Below, piece after piece: positions 22,266 through 38,160 of a DNA stretch of 64,000 nt. Both the position numbers and the translations under genes were made by a program. The stretch is from Pseudofabraea citricarpa (Eukaryota; Ascomycota; Leotiomycetes; Helotiales; Dermateaceae): the NCBI GenBank assembly GCA_029641185.1, contig JAPWGK010000022.1:620001-684000 (forward strand). The letters run 5' to 3'. Every line of letters starts with the position of its first letter. The stretch's first letter is position 1. The notes beneath the pieces were generated by a model that did not search any database, was not told where the DNA came from, and worked only from the letters and a program-made list of their open reading frames with translations.

Positions 22266-24479
22266 ATAATAATCTTATATTTTATTTTCTAATACGATTA
22301 ATAAATAAGTAAATAACTTTAATAATTATTCTAGTAATTAATATTAATAATTATATTATATAAATTATATTTATTAAAAATATAATTATATAAGTTATAA
22401 TTATTACTTTTAGTAATTAATTTAACTAAATTATTACTAATATTATTATTACTTATATTATATATAATAATAAAGTTACTAAAAGATTTCTATTATATTA
22501 TATTAGTATAATTAATAAATTACGTTTTATTAATAATATATACGTATTATATATAAGATATATAATAAATAATATATATATATTATATATAAGATATATA
22601 ATAAATAATATATACGTATTATATATAAGATATATATTAGATAATATAAATATATTAGAAAATAAATATATATTTAATTATACTTTTATATAATATAAGA
22701 GATATATATTAGATATTATACTTATATTAAGTAATATAATAAATAATAAAAAAAATAAAAAATAAAATAATAAAAGTATTTAATTTAAGCTTATTATTAT
22801 ATTTTCGGGTTTATCTAGTAATTTTTATTCTAAGTATAACTTTCTTCTTAGGCTTAGGAATTTTTTATACTTAGAAAAGAAAAAATATTTTTCTCTTATA
22901 TATCTTATAATCCTAATCTTAAAAAACAAATATTAGCTAAAAATAATTATATATAAGTTATCTAATTTAAAAGCTTATAGGTTTTATTAATTTTTATATT
23001 AAAATATTATAAGCGAGTAACTTTTATTTATTTTATTATAATTATATAACTAAATAATTATTTTTTACTTAAATATCTAGAAATAAGTCTTTGTTTTTAT
23101 TATTACTTAGGTTTCTTTTCTATTTACTAATATATTATTAAAGATATAAAATTACCTTTTAGAAATATTCTTTTAAGTATTTATATAATTTTAAAATCTT
23201 CTTTTTTTTTTATTTTATTATATTTTATCGCCTAAATTTTATTGCTTATTAAGATCTATTAACTTAAAGTAAAATAACTTTTATTATATATAATAAACCC
23301 TAGTAAGGAATAATCTTATAAGTAAACTTAAAGATCGGATCTAAGGTATATAATCTTTATATTATTAAAGAATTCTTTTATCTTATTTATTATCTTTTTA
23401 CCTAAAGTCTTCTAATTCTTATAAAAATAAATAACAGGTAATAAGCGATTTTATATAAGTTATCGCGTATACTTACGTTTATTATAAGACTAATAATTAT
23501 ATAATACCTAAGCTTATCCCTAAGATAATACTAATACCCTAAAGATCGTATTAAGTAAAATTTATACTAAGGTTTTATATAAGTTTCGTATTAGTATATC
23601 TAATATTACTTAAGATTCTAGTATAATAATTATTATCTTTATAATTTAAGGTATCTCTTTTTAATAATCTTATATATTATTTCTATAATATCTTATTACC
23701 TTCGATTTATAGAATTTTAATTATAAGATATCCTAGAATAATATTATTATAATATTCTTAACTAATATATATTAGTTCTCCTTAAATAAACGATTATTAT
23801 ATTAATTTAATTCTTATAAAAGTAAGTCTCTTAGGTTAATAATTTAGCTATTTAATAAGCTATTTTATTTATACTAGATAATAAATCTTAGAGCTTTAGT
23901 AAAAGTAAGAAGTCGTATTATTATCTTTCTAGGAATCTAATTTATACGAAGTTTATTAATATCTAGGAGTAAAGCTATTATTAGAATAAAATCTAAAGTA
24001 TAAGAATTATTTTTCTATTATAACCTTTTCCCAAATTACTTTTATTAATTTTTCTCGTCTTATAATATAATTCTAGTAATCTTTTTCTAAGACTTTAACT
24101 TATATATTAGGTAAACCTTTTTCTCTAATAACTTAAAAGTAAGTACTTTTAGTTATAAAAATATTATAGTTTTAGCCTTAATTATAATTTTACCTAAATA
24201 TTTAATTTAATTATTATATACTCTAATAACTTAAATTAAAGGTAATAGGATATTATTAGTAGAGAAATCTAGGTTTAAGAATATTAAAAGAATATTAGTT
24301 TATTAGTTAGTTTTCTTAATTTATAATATAAGTTAATAAAATATATAAAAGTAGATTATATTAAACCTAGGCGATTATATCTAATATTTACTTAGTTAAT
24401 ACGTTTTTAGATATTAAAGCTATTAATAAGATAAATAAAAGGATAAATAATACTTTAATATAAGATATAAGATCTAAGT

Positions 24480-24640
24480 TATAAATATATAAGAAAATAA
24501 GAATATAAGATTTTAGTATTTAATTATAAGCGTATAATAAAAGAAGAATATATAATTTTAGTATTTAATTATAAGCGTATAATAAAAGGTAAATATACGA
24601 TTTCTTAGGGTTTAGTTATAAGCGTATAATAAAAGGTAAA
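24480..24640 (+). repeat. ~45-55 bp repeat carrying a TTATAAGCGTATAATAAAA core
   Basis: Three copies of the core at about 24526, 24570 and 24611, each preceded by tttagtattta or ggtttag. The same core recurs near 30180 and 30235 and, with the CG changed to TA, in the array at 37.9 kb. Confidence 0.65.
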
Positions 24641-24715
24641 TATATAAGTAGATTATTTATTAATATATATATAATTAAAACGCGAGTAATAATTTATATA
24701 ATATATAAAGCGAAT

Positions 24716-24718
<3 letters not shown>

Positions 24719-24748
<30 letters not shown>

Positions 24749-24749
24749 T
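24719..24749 (+). repeat. (AAT)n microsatellite
   Basis: About ten AAT/TAA units in a row. Confidence 0.85.
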
Positions 24750-25044
24750 ATATTACCCTGTTTATATAAATATCTCTCTCGTCTATTATATCTTATTCTA
24801 ATAAGAACAAGGAAACTATAAACTTTCTTCTTAAAAAGATAAATATACGCTTTATCTAATTTTTATTAATCTTAATTATTATTATAAATCGTCGCGTATA
24901 TTAGGGAAATTAAGCGTATTTTATTACCTAATACTATTAGAAGAATTATCTTAAAGAATTATATCTAAAGTAAATCTTATATCTTTCTTTCTATTATATA
25001 CTTACTAATAATTAATAGTATTTTACCTTACTCTTATTACTAGC

Positions 25045-25140
25045 CTTATTATTAGCCTTACTACTAGTATTATCGCTAGTATTATTACTAGTATTATTAC
25101 TAGTATTATTATTAGTATTATTATTAATATTATTATTATT
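25045..25140 (+). repeat. 12-bp (GTATTATTACTA)n array
   Basis: Tandem units of gtattattacta or close variants, grading into (ATT)n at the right. Confidence 0.7.
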
Positions 25141-28100
25141 ATAAGTATTACTCTTATTATTACTTTTAGTTTTACTTATTATTCTCGTATAAGCTTATTT
25201 TATAAGGCTTATTCTTTCTCTTCTTAATATTAAAATAAAATACTAATATAATCTTTAGAATAAGATATTTAATCTTTATTATATATCTTATAATATTTTC
25301 CTCCTATTATTAGCTTAACTAATAATAAAGCTAATAATAATATATTAAATAATTTAATATTAACTTATATACTACTAATTATAAAGCTAAATACTCGGCC
25401 TCTTATAATTGTAGCCGTAGTTATACTAAAGCTTATTACTAGTAATATTATAGCAGGTAATATTATTAAGTATAAGAAGCTAATCTTATTAGTCTTATTA
25501 CCCCCTAATATTAAAAAGCTTTATCGCGTTTATTATAAGACTAAGAAGTAGCTTAGCTAAATTAATTCTAAGATATTAGACTTTTATATTCGTTTATAGA
25601 AATTAATAAGATTCTAAATTAGTTATTTCTCTTACTTTCGTATAATATATAATCTTATTACGCTTTATTATATTCTCCCTAGAAGGTTAACTCCTTAGTA
25701 CTCTTATTATTCTTATAACTTATCTACTTTTATTATACTTATATTATCCGACTATTATTTACTTATTATACTTTACTTACTTTTACCTTTATTATATGTA
25801 TTTAACTCTTACTTATTTATCGCGCCTTAATATAATATTTATACTCCTTAAACTAGATATTATTATAAGCTTAGAATAAAAGATTAATATTTTATCTAAC
25901 TTATTAGATCGCGTATACTTATAATTAATAGCTTATATAATATTTATACTAGTTTTGATATAAGAATTCTAAAGATAACTTTTATATTACTTTATAATAT
26001 ATAATTAAAAGTAAACTTAGACCTTTTTATTTCTTATAAAACCTCTAGCTTATAATTTATAGCTTTTTATACCCTAGAGCTCGATCTAAAAGAAAGTTAA
26101 AAGCTAATAACTATTAATATTAATAAAAAGATATAACTTAACTAGTTATTAATATACTAATATTACTCTAGGTATTATACTTAAATTATTTAATACTCGA
26201 CCTAAGTAATAAATAATAATTCTAGTAACTTCTTTCTTTAAGATAATTAACCTAATATTATTTTAGTAACTAAAGGTTATACTAGTAAAGCTAATACTAT
26301 AAATAATAATAATAATACCTAAATATTTACTAAAGGTAATTATACTAATATTAACCTAGTTACCTAAGTCTCTATTATTAATAAAATATAAATAACTTAG
26401 GATATTACTTATAATTAAAAGTTAAGTTAATAACTTAGAATTCGAGTTATCTTTAGATTTATACTAGGATATTTTATTATTATTAGACGAAGTAAATAAT
26501 AGTTTTATCTTAGCTATTATTAAGCTAAAGTAGCTAATAAGTTCTCTTATTAAGTTATTAGATAAAAAGTATAAATCTTTTATTATTTCTTAGTTCTTAG
26601 TTATAACCTAATATATCTTTTCTTATTAAAATATAAATATAATATTAATTATTCTTTTATTAGGATATTACTTATAATTACGAATACTAGGAAGCTTTTT
26701 AAGTCTTATAAGGTTTAATTTAAGCTATCTATAATTTAAGTATAAGGAGAAGAAGAAGTTAGATAAAATATAATTAATTTATAGGTATAAATTAAAAGGA
26801 GATATATTATAATCCTAGTATATAAACAAAGTAATAAATTTAAGATATTTTAATCTAATCTACTAATTTTATCTTAACTTAACTTTATAACCTATAGTAT
26901 TATTATAATATTCTTATTTTTATTTCTTTTTCGCTTTTTTCTTTAGCTTCTTTTTCGTTTTTTTCTTTTCTTTCTTTTTTATCTTTTTTTCTCTCTTTTT
27001 TTTTATCTTATTTTAAACCTCGGTTTTATTCTTAGATAAGCTAGCCTTACGTTTACTAGTTAATTATTAATTATTAGTAATAAGTTTATTAATAGAAGAA
27101 TTATCTTTATTATTATTTTATAAAATATTAGTTAAATACTTAAGTATAAGACTTATTATAAATAATAATAGTTTTTTCTTAATTATATAACCTTAGAGGA
27201 AAGTATTTATAGTCTAAGATTAACTTATTATAACTAATAAAATAAGAAGATAAAGATTTTACTAATATTTATAGTCTTAAGCTTTAGTACTTTTATAATT
27301 AAGATAACTAATAACTTTATAAAATATAAGTAAGAGATTAACTAGAAAGTTAGGAATTTAAAGATTACCTTTTATAACTATTAAGAGTATAATATTATTA
27401 TTATTATTACCTGCCTTTTTTTACGTACGATTAAAGACGTTTAAAAGCTACTTTAGTTAAATTAAACCTTAAGAAAAATAATAAGACTAAATTAGACTTA
27501 TATATTAATAATCAAGAACTCTTACTAATATAAATATAATAAGAGTTAATAATTATTTCGATAATCTTAAGAGATATATAAGTTAGTTAATTTATATTTA
27601 GTTATATACTTATAATTAAATACGATTATTTTATATATAATAACTAGGAATATTAATTTCTTATCTCGTATTAATATTATATATTATAATTTATTATATT
27701 AACGTGTTATAATTTATTATATTATAACCGAATTATAATATCTTAGTAACACGTAATATTAATAACTTAGTTTAGTTATATATATATAACTAAATATAAA
27801 TAATTAATTATACGAATTATTAATATTTTTATTTTTATATTATTCTTATACTTTTTATTTAATATATATATATAATATTATAAACGCTTTATAAGTTTAT
27901 AAAACTAATTTAATTCCTCTTACTCTTAATCTTAATTATAATATAATATCTAGCTAAAACTAGATTCTTATAAGTTCGAGCGAAAATATTATTACTAAAA
28001 AAGTAAATTAAACTTTTTCTCTTAATATTATTCTTCTAATAAAACTTAATTAATTTTATTAGAATATTATCGACTTTCTAATAAATAAGATAATCCTAGA

Positions 28101-31100
28101 TATATAAGATACTCGCGTATATAATCTATTAAGCTTTATTATTATAATTATAAACTATTAAGATATAACCTAGATTATCCCTTAATCTTAATTTAGTATT
28201 ATTATTATTACTTTCCCTTAATCTTTTACTTTCTCTTAATTTTTCGCTTTTATCTAAGCTAAAGATTTCTTTTAAGCTAGTCTGATTATTAAAACTAATC
28301 TTTTATCTACTAATATAATTATAACCTCTTATAAGTAAACTAACTTATCTAGTAAATTAATCGAGTTAATAGATAATTTTATTAAGCTAGATACGAAAAT
28401 AATTATAAAAAACAAGATATCTAAGAATATAATAAAAATAAAATCCGAGGAAAAAACCGATAATATAAATATAAATAAGAAAAATAATAAGAAAAACGAT
28501 AAAAAGGTTATTAAGAATAAGTAAGATAAAAAAGCTAGTAAAGCTATTACTATAATTATAAAAGTTATTATTATTACTAAGTTTAAAAGTAAGACTAAGA
28601 TCTTTATTATCAATCTAATAAAATAGCTTATTATTCGTATTAAAGCCTAGGTTACTTATCTTACTCCTAAGCTAATCTTTATTATCGTTTATAACCTAAT
28701 CTTTACGTTCTAAGATCGGCTAATAATATAAGATATTATTATTTGTAAATCTAATAAAAATAATATTATTTATTTAAATATTAAAAAGATTAATATAATA
28801 ATAAAATTCTTTTTTATTAAGTTATTTAGATTTAGCGTAATATAAGTTTTAATCGCTCTTAGTACTAAGATTCGTATTATTATTATTAAACGAAATATTA
28901 TATATATATAAAAAGCTTTTAATTTAATAAAAGATCTAAGCTTACCTAGTTAGCTTCGTAACTTATATAGCTATTTTAGTTAGTATACTTATATTAATAT
29001 AACTTCTTATTTTATCGTCTAGAAATATATCTTATATTATTATAATATATATTCTTTTATAATTCTTTATAAGAAGCTTATTTATTATAATAAAAAGAAG
29101 AAAAAAACCTTAGATATAAGCGTTTTTATAAAATCTTTAAAAATAAATTATACTAAGACTAAGTATTAGTTATAGTTACACTTTTATTATTATTAAATAT
29201 CTTACTAAGTAGATTAAGATAAAGCTATAAAGCTTTCACAAGATTATTTATAAACTTAAGTTATTAATAATACTTATTATTATCTTTAGTAAAGATATTA
29301 TTATCTTATTTTATATTAGCTAGATTTATAAGTAAGTTCCTAGCTTTAATATTACCCTAAGCTCTAATATCTTCTAGAATATATATTTTTAGTAACTAAA
29401 AGTTTATAGTTATTATTAGTATCGTCTAAGATATATTACTAGGTATTAACTAGTTATATATCTTATTAGAGACTAATATTCTTAAGTATCTTATATAAGG
29501 CGATTTACTTTTTACTTTTTATTATATTAACTTAATAACTTACGGTTAATTATTACTTAAGAGATTAAAGGTTATAAAAGAGATCGAACTAAGCGAGATA
29601 ATTAAGAGTAAGAGAGCTATTACTAATAACTAAGCTAAGGGTAAGAGAGTTACTATTAATAATTAAGCTAAGAGTAATAAGATTATTACTAATACCTAAG
29701 ACGTAAACGTTAAGATATAAGATAATTAAAGGATATTACTTAAACCTATAATAAATATACTAGAAAGTAAAGTTTAATATATAAGATAAATAAAAATTAG
29801 AATTTAATATATTAGTTATTATATTCTCGCAGATATCCTAGGCGTTAGCGTTTATTTATATTAAATAAATATAATAATAAGGAAAAAATAAATAAGCTAA
29901 TCCTTATACTTAATATTATATATTATTATAACGATCTTTCTTATTCGCGTTAATATTTCTTATTAATATATATAAATCTTCCTTTCTAGTAATATTATCT
30001 TTTTCGTGTCGTACGCTTTTATATTATATATTTTCGTATTATATACTTTCGTATCGTATACTTTCGTATCGTATACTTTTATGTTATATATATCGTACGT
30101 GTCGTATATATTATAATTTAATAATTACTCGTATAATTATTACCTTAGTCTTATTATATATATATATATTTTATTATAAGCGTATAATAAAATCTTATAT
30201 TATTATTTCCTAATATATATATTTAGTTATAAGCGTATAACAAAATCTTATATTATTATTTCCTAATATATATATTTAGTTATAAGTATATAATAAAATT
30301 ATAATATAATTATTTTATAAACCTAAAATCTTATAAACCTTTAATTAAAATAAATAAATCCAAAGAAATTTCGGTTATCGTAATATTAAACCTTACTTTT
30401 AGTAAACCTACTAGTATCGTAAACTATTAATTCTAGCTAGAAAAAGCTTATTTTTTTACTTTTATTATATTTACTTATTAACGCGAGAAAATAATCTAGA
30501 TAATAAATATATTTTTCCTCTTTATTATTATTATTATATATTAACTTTTAAATTAGCTTAAGAAAGTTATTTGCGATATCCTAAGATTCGATTTCTTAGG
30601 AGAATTAATAATACGTATAATTACAAATAATAAGTATAATCCTTTCTCTTAATAAGATCTAATATACTAACTTATATAATCGTATATAAACTAGAAATAA
30701 ATTTAAATTAATCTAAGTTATTTAGCTATTAGTATTATAACCCTCGTTTACTTTTTTTATTTCTAATATCTTAGTAATTATAAACGTTAATTATATCTCT
30801 TTTATTTCTTAAAAGAGATTTACTTTTATTTTCGCTTTTATTACGTTTTTCTTATCTAAGAAGCTTAAGATAATCGATAATATATTATCTAAGAAGCTTA
30901 TAACCCGACCCCTTAGCGAAAAAATTATATACTTAGCTTATAGCTTAGGAACTAAGTATAAGTTATAATTAAATAAGTTATTTAATAATAACAATTATTT
31001 ATCAGACTCTTATAATAATAAATATAACCTAGTTAATTACGAACGCTTATAAAATAATAAACGAAGATAATTTATTTAGTATACTTAGGGATATATAAAT

Positions 31101-31369
31101 AATCTCGCTATAATATAATAAATTTAATTATAAGCTTTATAAGTCTTATATTAATAATATTTTAATATTAATTATATATTATAATAAAATAAAGTTTAAA
31201 GGTATTCTCTTTTTAGTTACGTAAATCGTACTCGCCTTACTAGCTAGTTAGCTATACTTTCTTATTAAATAAATTATACTTATTATATTAGCTAGCTAAT
31301 ACTTTTAACTCGAAATCTAAATATACCTAGGAGCGGTTTTTATAATTTTTTTTTTATTAGGTAAGATAT

Positions 31370-31850
31370 TAGCTTTAAACTCTTAAATATAATATTATTT
31401 ATTTATATTAACCTAATTATAATAAGTCCTATTATCTTAAGTAATAGTATTTATACCCTACGGAGGCTAAGGAAATAAAATATTAGCTTTAAACTCTTAA
31501 ATATAATAGCTTTAAACTCTTAAATATAATATTATTTATTTATATTAATCTAATTATAATAAGTTTTATTATCTTAAGTAATAATATTTATATCTTATAA
31601 AGGCTAAGGAGATAAAATACTAGCTTTAAACTCTTAAATATAATAGCTTTAAACTCTTAAATATAATATTATTTATCTAATTAACCTAATTATAATAAAT
31701 TCTATTATCTTAAGTAATAATATTTATATCTTATAGAAACTAAGAAAATAAAATATTAGCTTTAAACTCTTAAATATAATATTATTTATCTAACTAACCT
31801 AATTATAATAAGTCTTACCATCTTAAGTAATAATATTTATATCCTACAGA
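31370..31850 (+). repeat. 113-137 bp tandem repeat, four copies
   Basis: The word gtaat(a)tatt recurs at 31441, 31578, 31714 and 31827. Each unit holds tagctttaaactcttaaata; the longer units contain this 23-24 bp piece twice. Confidence 0.75.
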
Positions 31851-32204
31851 AGCGAGAAGGCGAAGATAAAAAAGACTATAAAAGTTTTAAAAAAAAGATA
31901 AAAAACGAGATAATAATAATAAAAGCGATTATAGACGTAAAATACTAAGAGAATATAAAGTTTCTTATAGTTATAAAAAAGCTAATATAAAAAAAAACGC
32001 GAAAATAATTATCGTATATTAAATACTCTAAATATATTATTATTTTCTCGAATAATTATAATCTTAGGGTTTTATTATTATAATAATATCTTTGTCGCTT
32101 ATAAAAAGAAAGATATATTAGCTACTAAGAACTTAATTACTAATAAATTAGTTTATAGCAAGAAATATATCTTAGTTAAAAACGCTAGTATATTAATTCC
32201 TAAT

Positions 32205-32435
32205 AAAATCCTAAGTATTACTAAGACCAAATATAAAATATAAAATCGTTTAAAAGTAAGCTAGTAGGAATCCTAAGTATTATCAAATATAAAATATAAA
32301 ACTATTTAGAAGTAAGCTAGTAGGAATCCTAAGTATTACTAAATATAAAATATAAAACCGTTTAGAAATAAGCTAATAAGAATCCTAAGTATTACTAAGA
32401 CCAAATATAAAATATAAAACTTATTTAGAAATAAA
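32205..32435 (+). repeat. 56-62 bp tandem repeat, four copies
   Basis: ctaagtatta recurs at 32211, 32273, 32329 and 32385, with conserved aaatataaaatataaaac and aagtaagctagtaggaat blocks. The first and last units carry an extra ctaagacc. Confidence 0.75.
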
Positions 32436-35400
32436 CTAGTAATAAGTATCCTTAGAAAAATAAACGAGATTAATAAGTATAAGCCTTATTCGATTAATTA
32501 TTATATAATCTTATAATATAAAATATCTACTTATACTTTCTTTTTCTTTTAATTATTTATATTTTCGACTAATTAATTTTACTTAAGATACGTTTTATAA
32601 TTTCGCTTAGATATACTAAGATTTATAATATCTTTCTCGATTTATTATATTTTCTAATTATTTATAGCTTATAAAAGAAATAATAACGCTTATTTATAAG
32701 AAACCGAAATATAAGCGTAATAATAACTTTCTTTTATTTTATTAATACTTTCTTAATATAAGCAAGTAATTCTAGGTTTTATTCTTATAATTAAATAAGA
32801 TTAATAAGATATTATCTCTTCTTCTTATATCTTCTTAGGGCTAGTTCTTATTCGACTCTTAATATATTTTATTAAAACTTATATATATTATATTTATATC
32901 TTATAATCGAAAACGTAAACGAGAACGCGAATTATCTAAAACCTTAAACGATAATAAACTCTTATTATACTTTTAGCTAATACTAAATCTTATAATAATA
33001 TAAATAATCCCTAAATAAACTTATACTAAGTTATCGGATTAAATAATATTATTCGTAAAACGTTTATTATAATTAGAAATATTATATTAGAAGAAAGATA
33101 AGATTATAATAATACGATTATTACTTATTAAGGTTCGGACAATTATACGATTTTTTTTTAATAATATTTTTAGGGTATAATATTAATAATAACTCTTAGT
33201 TTTTCTTGATAAATTTTTATTATAAGATTAGATTTCTAGTATCTTATCTTTTATTATTCTTTTCTTATATTATATTACTAATAATAACTTACTTCCTAAG
33301 ATACGTCTTTTCTTTTTTAAGTATTTAGTCTAATATTATAAGAAAGCCTTAGCTAAGTATAATAAAATATTCTCTTTTATCTTATAAAATATTTATATAT
33401 ACGAGTTTTACTTCTTTTTCGTTTAGCTATAAGACTTAGCTACTAGTAGCTAAGAAGATTTATTATATAAGTTTCTTATAAAATAAGGCTTTATTTAATC
33501 TTACGAAATTAATAATCGTATATATATTCTCTATTATATTTATTACAAGTTATATATCTTATTTATATAACTAAATAATATTCTCTAAGCCTAGCTAAGT
33601 ATTTATTAATTTATCTAGGTATTTAATATAAATATTCTCGCTTTTTTTTTAAGAGTTATATCTTTTTAGTAAGGATCTTTCTTTTTATTTTTCTAATAAT
33701 ATAAGAATAACTAATTATAAGATAACTTACCTCGGAGCCTTTTATTTATCTTAGGTAATTATCTTAATAATAAAGATATTTCCCTAGGTTATATATTTTT
33801 ATATTATTATAAAAAAGATTATCTTAAATCTTATTCTTAAGAAAAAAATACTTATTATTAGTCTTATAAACCCTTATTATTATATTTCGCCCTCGAGTCT
33901 CCTTAATTTTATTAATTTTATTATAAGTATAAATTCTAAGCTTTATTAAGTTAATTTTATCTCTAGTAACTTTATTTTATTTTTAACTAGAAAGTTAAAA
34001 GATTAGAAAAAGCCTAGGGATTATAATAATATTACTAGCTCCTAGTATTTATAATTATTTATTTTACTTTTATATTATTATTTAACTTAATTAATCAAGT
34101 ATTTTAAACTTTATTAGCCTTTTTATATAATATATTAATAACTCTTTTATATTATATTTCTTACGTAATATTTCTTATTATTTATACTCTAGGAATCTTT
34201 ATATTAATTCCCGAATTATTACTAGCTAATTTAGTTATATTAATATAACTAAATATAAATCTCTTTTTTTTTAAACTAAGTATTTTCTTTCTACTTATAT
34301 TATTATTTAATTCTTTTAATACTTTTTATCTGCGATAATATATACTTTAAATTATAAGAAGTCTAAGATACGATATTAATTCTAGAAAGTTAAGTTATAT
34401 TATTAGATATTTTTATTTAGTATTAGTTTTATTAGCTTAATAGATATTTTCGTTAACTGATAAATAATAATCAGGTTTTTTATTTATTTACGAATATTAA
34501 TATTAATTTATATATAATAACCTAGTCCTACGATTCCTAGTATTATAATCTATAAATAATAGAATATATTCTCGAGGCCTAAGCTTATTTTTATTCTTTC
34601 TAATACTTTTATTTATCGTAATACTCTCGACTAATTCGTTTCTTATATAATAAATAAAATAAAACTATCGTAATATTAGTTATAACTAATTATAAGGATA
34701 AAAAGTTAACTCGATTACGTCTCGTTTAAGAGATTTTTCCCTTAAATTAATTAATCTAATAACTAGTTTATTATCTTCTTTTTCTCTTTTTCTAGTAATA
34801 ATAAGTTTCCTAGTTATTACGTGATATTTTTTATTTCTTTTATTATCTTATTTTTCTAATTAAATATCGCTCGAAATAACTCTAAAAGCTATTATCCTTT
34901 TAATTTAGTTATCTAATAATATTTTCGATAACTAAGTTTCTCCTCTTACTTAATACTTTTTTAAATAAATACTACGAATATAAAAAGTTAGTCCCTAACT
35001 ATTTTATTTACGCTTAATATTAATAATCTTATTTTTATAATATATTCGTCTTTTATACTTCTTATATTTATACTAACCTAGATTATCTTTTATATTCCCG
35101 AATATAAAATACGCTAGCTATAATAAAAAGGATATAACTCCGAACCCGGCTTATAAATAATTATTACTTATTACTTAGCTTAATCTTTTCGTTTTCCCTA
35201 ATCTTATTACTTTTATAAAGATTTTATATTATATATAATATAAGCTTTATAAGTACTCGAACGAGAATTATTACTTTTAGCTTATAAAATATATTAATAA
35301 GTTAAACGAGTAATATAACTAGTTATCTATAACTTATAACCTTTTATATTATCTCTTTTTTTTTCTAAATAATATTAGATTAGGAGTTATAATACCTTTA

Positions 35401-37914
35401 ATTAACTAAGGAATTACCTAATATATATTTCCTCTTATCGATTCTTTATTAAAGATATTTTCTAGGACGATTAATCTTACTTTCTCGTCTTATTATATTT
35501 ATCTTTATACTAAGAAATTATCTTAAGTAATACTAGAAATCTCGTTTAATATTAATAATATAATATATCTCTTAACCTTACTTATTATTTTTAAGACTTT
35601 ATTTTTTTATATTCTTATAATATAAATAAATTATTAGATAAATTCTAATATTTATTTAGATTAGACTTTTAAGTATAAGGATAACAATTAGAAACTTTAT
35701 TAATAAATCTTATCTTTTTACTAAATCTCTTATCTTTTTATTAGGAAAACTTATAATATTCGTAATTATTAGATATATATCTTCTTCCCTTTTTTCTAGT
35801 ATCTCGAATTAAAGTCGACGCTTCTTATAAGTAAGTAAATAAAGTATTTTATAAATAAGATTATATAAAAGAATATTAATACTTATATCCTAAGTAACTC
35901 GCTTTATTATCTCCCTAATAAGTATTAAATATACTAGTTAAATACTAGTACTTATAAGACTAAAATAAAAGTAAGCCCTAGAGATAATAAATACTTATTA
36001 TATTTTAATTATATTATATAATCAGAATATCTTAATATTATTTAGTAATCGATTATCGAGTTTCCTTAGGATATATCTTTAAACTTATAATAATTCGGCT
36101 TATTTTTTCTTATTATTATAAGTAAAAAGTATAAACTCTAGTTTAAGAGTATAAAAAACCTAGCTTTTACGATTTAGAGTTATAAAAATACTCTCGATTC
36201 GATATTTTATCGCAAGTATTTATTTTTCTCTAATTTATACTCGGATATTATAATAAAATAATACCTAAAAGCTCGGCCTAAAAAACGAGATTTTAATAAG
36301 AGTTATATTAAGCCTTAGGTTTATCTCCTAAAATGTTATTATTTATAAAAGTATATTAAATAGCTTATAAAATAAGAGTCTTTCCTAGGCTAAGCTTAGT
36401 TTTACTTAATTCGTCTTTTATAAGATATATCTAATATTATCTACGTACTAAATAAGAAATTAGTATTCTAGCTTATTAATCTTATATTTTTCTAGATATA
36501 CGTAGTTGAGAAAGAGATATTTAACGTATTTAATATCTAGCTTTTTAATAATCTAGTTATCTTTAAGCTTACTTTTAATATCGTATTTTAGGCGTTTATA
36601 ACCTCTTCTAAGAAATAAAAAGATCGATAATCTTAGGATAAGATTTCTAATATAATTATTAAGTCGAAAAACTATTATATTACTAATAATAACTTTTCTT
36701 AGTAAAAGTTATTCGAAATTCGATTTAAGTATTAGATTAATAAATATTTACTTAAGGGTTTTCTTATTTGCTATCTTATAAAATTAATCCTAATTTTATA
36801 ATCTTTTATTTTCTTTTCGTTTATATAAGTAATTATAATTATTTACTAGCTAGATTTTATTTTAAGGAATATATATAAGTTTTATTTCGCGTTTAAGATA
36901 ATTATTTTAATTAGCTCTTAGGAAAATATCTAAAATAAGTAAACGCGATTAATATATAATATTCTTAAGTATTTATAAAGCTTTTTTAGATAAAACTATC
37001 TTAAGTAATACCTAATAATCTAGTATTATAATCGCTTTTCTAGTAATAATATTATTAAGAGAGAGCTTAGCTTTAAGATTATTATCTAGTAAGTAAGATA
37101 TAATTAGTTTTTACTTATTATTAACTAAAACTAATTATAATTCGAGAATAATATTAATCGGGATATTATTATTTACGATTATAAGTTACTTAGTATAAAT
37201 ACTAAGACTAAAAGTATCTGAAATAATAATTAGTTACTTAATAATATATCCTGTTTTTTCTCTTAATATACGAATTATAAGATAATAACTTACGCTTTTC
37301 TAATTCTCTTAGCTTATATTTATTTCTAACGTTTTCGTAAAAATATTTTTTAACTTTTACAAAAAGAAATTAAGGGAAACGAAATTTTTACTTAGAATAA
37401 GATTTAAACTAATTTTATTCCTTTTTATTATAAGTATCTAATAATCTAATTTATTAATATTCTAGTAATAATATCTAGTAATAAGGCTTATTATAAGACC
37501 GTAAGAGATATAATAAATATTCTCTAGGGTTATTACTAGAGTTTAAACCGATTATACTAAGATAATAAATTATTTTGCTAGTTATATAATAAGGCGATTA
37601 TAATTATATTATAATATATTACGCTTAAGCTTTTCTAGAAATATATTTTCTAATAAGAATTTATTAAATATTACTAGATATTTCCGGTTCTAGATAATAA
37701 TAATATTCTAATTTTTATTATAAAAAAAACTTAGAAATAATTATAATAATTAGCTATTAATATTTAGAAAAAAAGGTAATAAAGCTAAGATAAGTTTAAG
37801 ACTAAAGAGTCTCTTAATTATCCTAAGCTTCTTTAGATAAATAAGATAAAATTAAAATCGTACTTAAGTTTATTAGTAAATTAGTTTAAAAATTTAATCT
37901 AGAAGAGATATTTA

Positions 37915-38160
37915 TATCTTTTTTCTACTTTTATTATATAATTATAATAAAATTATTTCTACTTTTATTATATACTTATAATAAAACCTGTTTTATTTTT
38001 ATTATATAATTATAACGAAATTATTTCTATTTTTATTATATACTTATAATAAAATCTTTTTTATTTTTATTATATACTTATAACGAAACCTTTTCTACTT
38101 TTATTATATACTTATAATAAAACCTTTTCTACTTTTATTATATACTTATAATAAAATTAT
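37915..38160 (+). repeat. 34-bp tandem repeat with palindromic unit
   Basis: About seven units of the type ttttattatatacttataa followed by taaaaccttttctac. The unit core is close to self-complementary, so the array could fold into hairpins. It looks like the C-to-T decayed form of the core found at 24.5 and 30.2 kb. Confidence 0.75.

Noticed and set aside
28329..28613. 94-codon hydrophobic minus-strand frame in the AT block
   Set aside because: Its Ile/Phe/Leu-only composition is what AT-rich DNA gives. The plus strand reads Lys/Asn-rich, perhaps a decayed gag-like region. No real gene.
37915..38160. CRISPR-like array
   Set aside because: Units are contiguous with no unique spacers and the host is a fungus; it is an ordinary tandem repeat.
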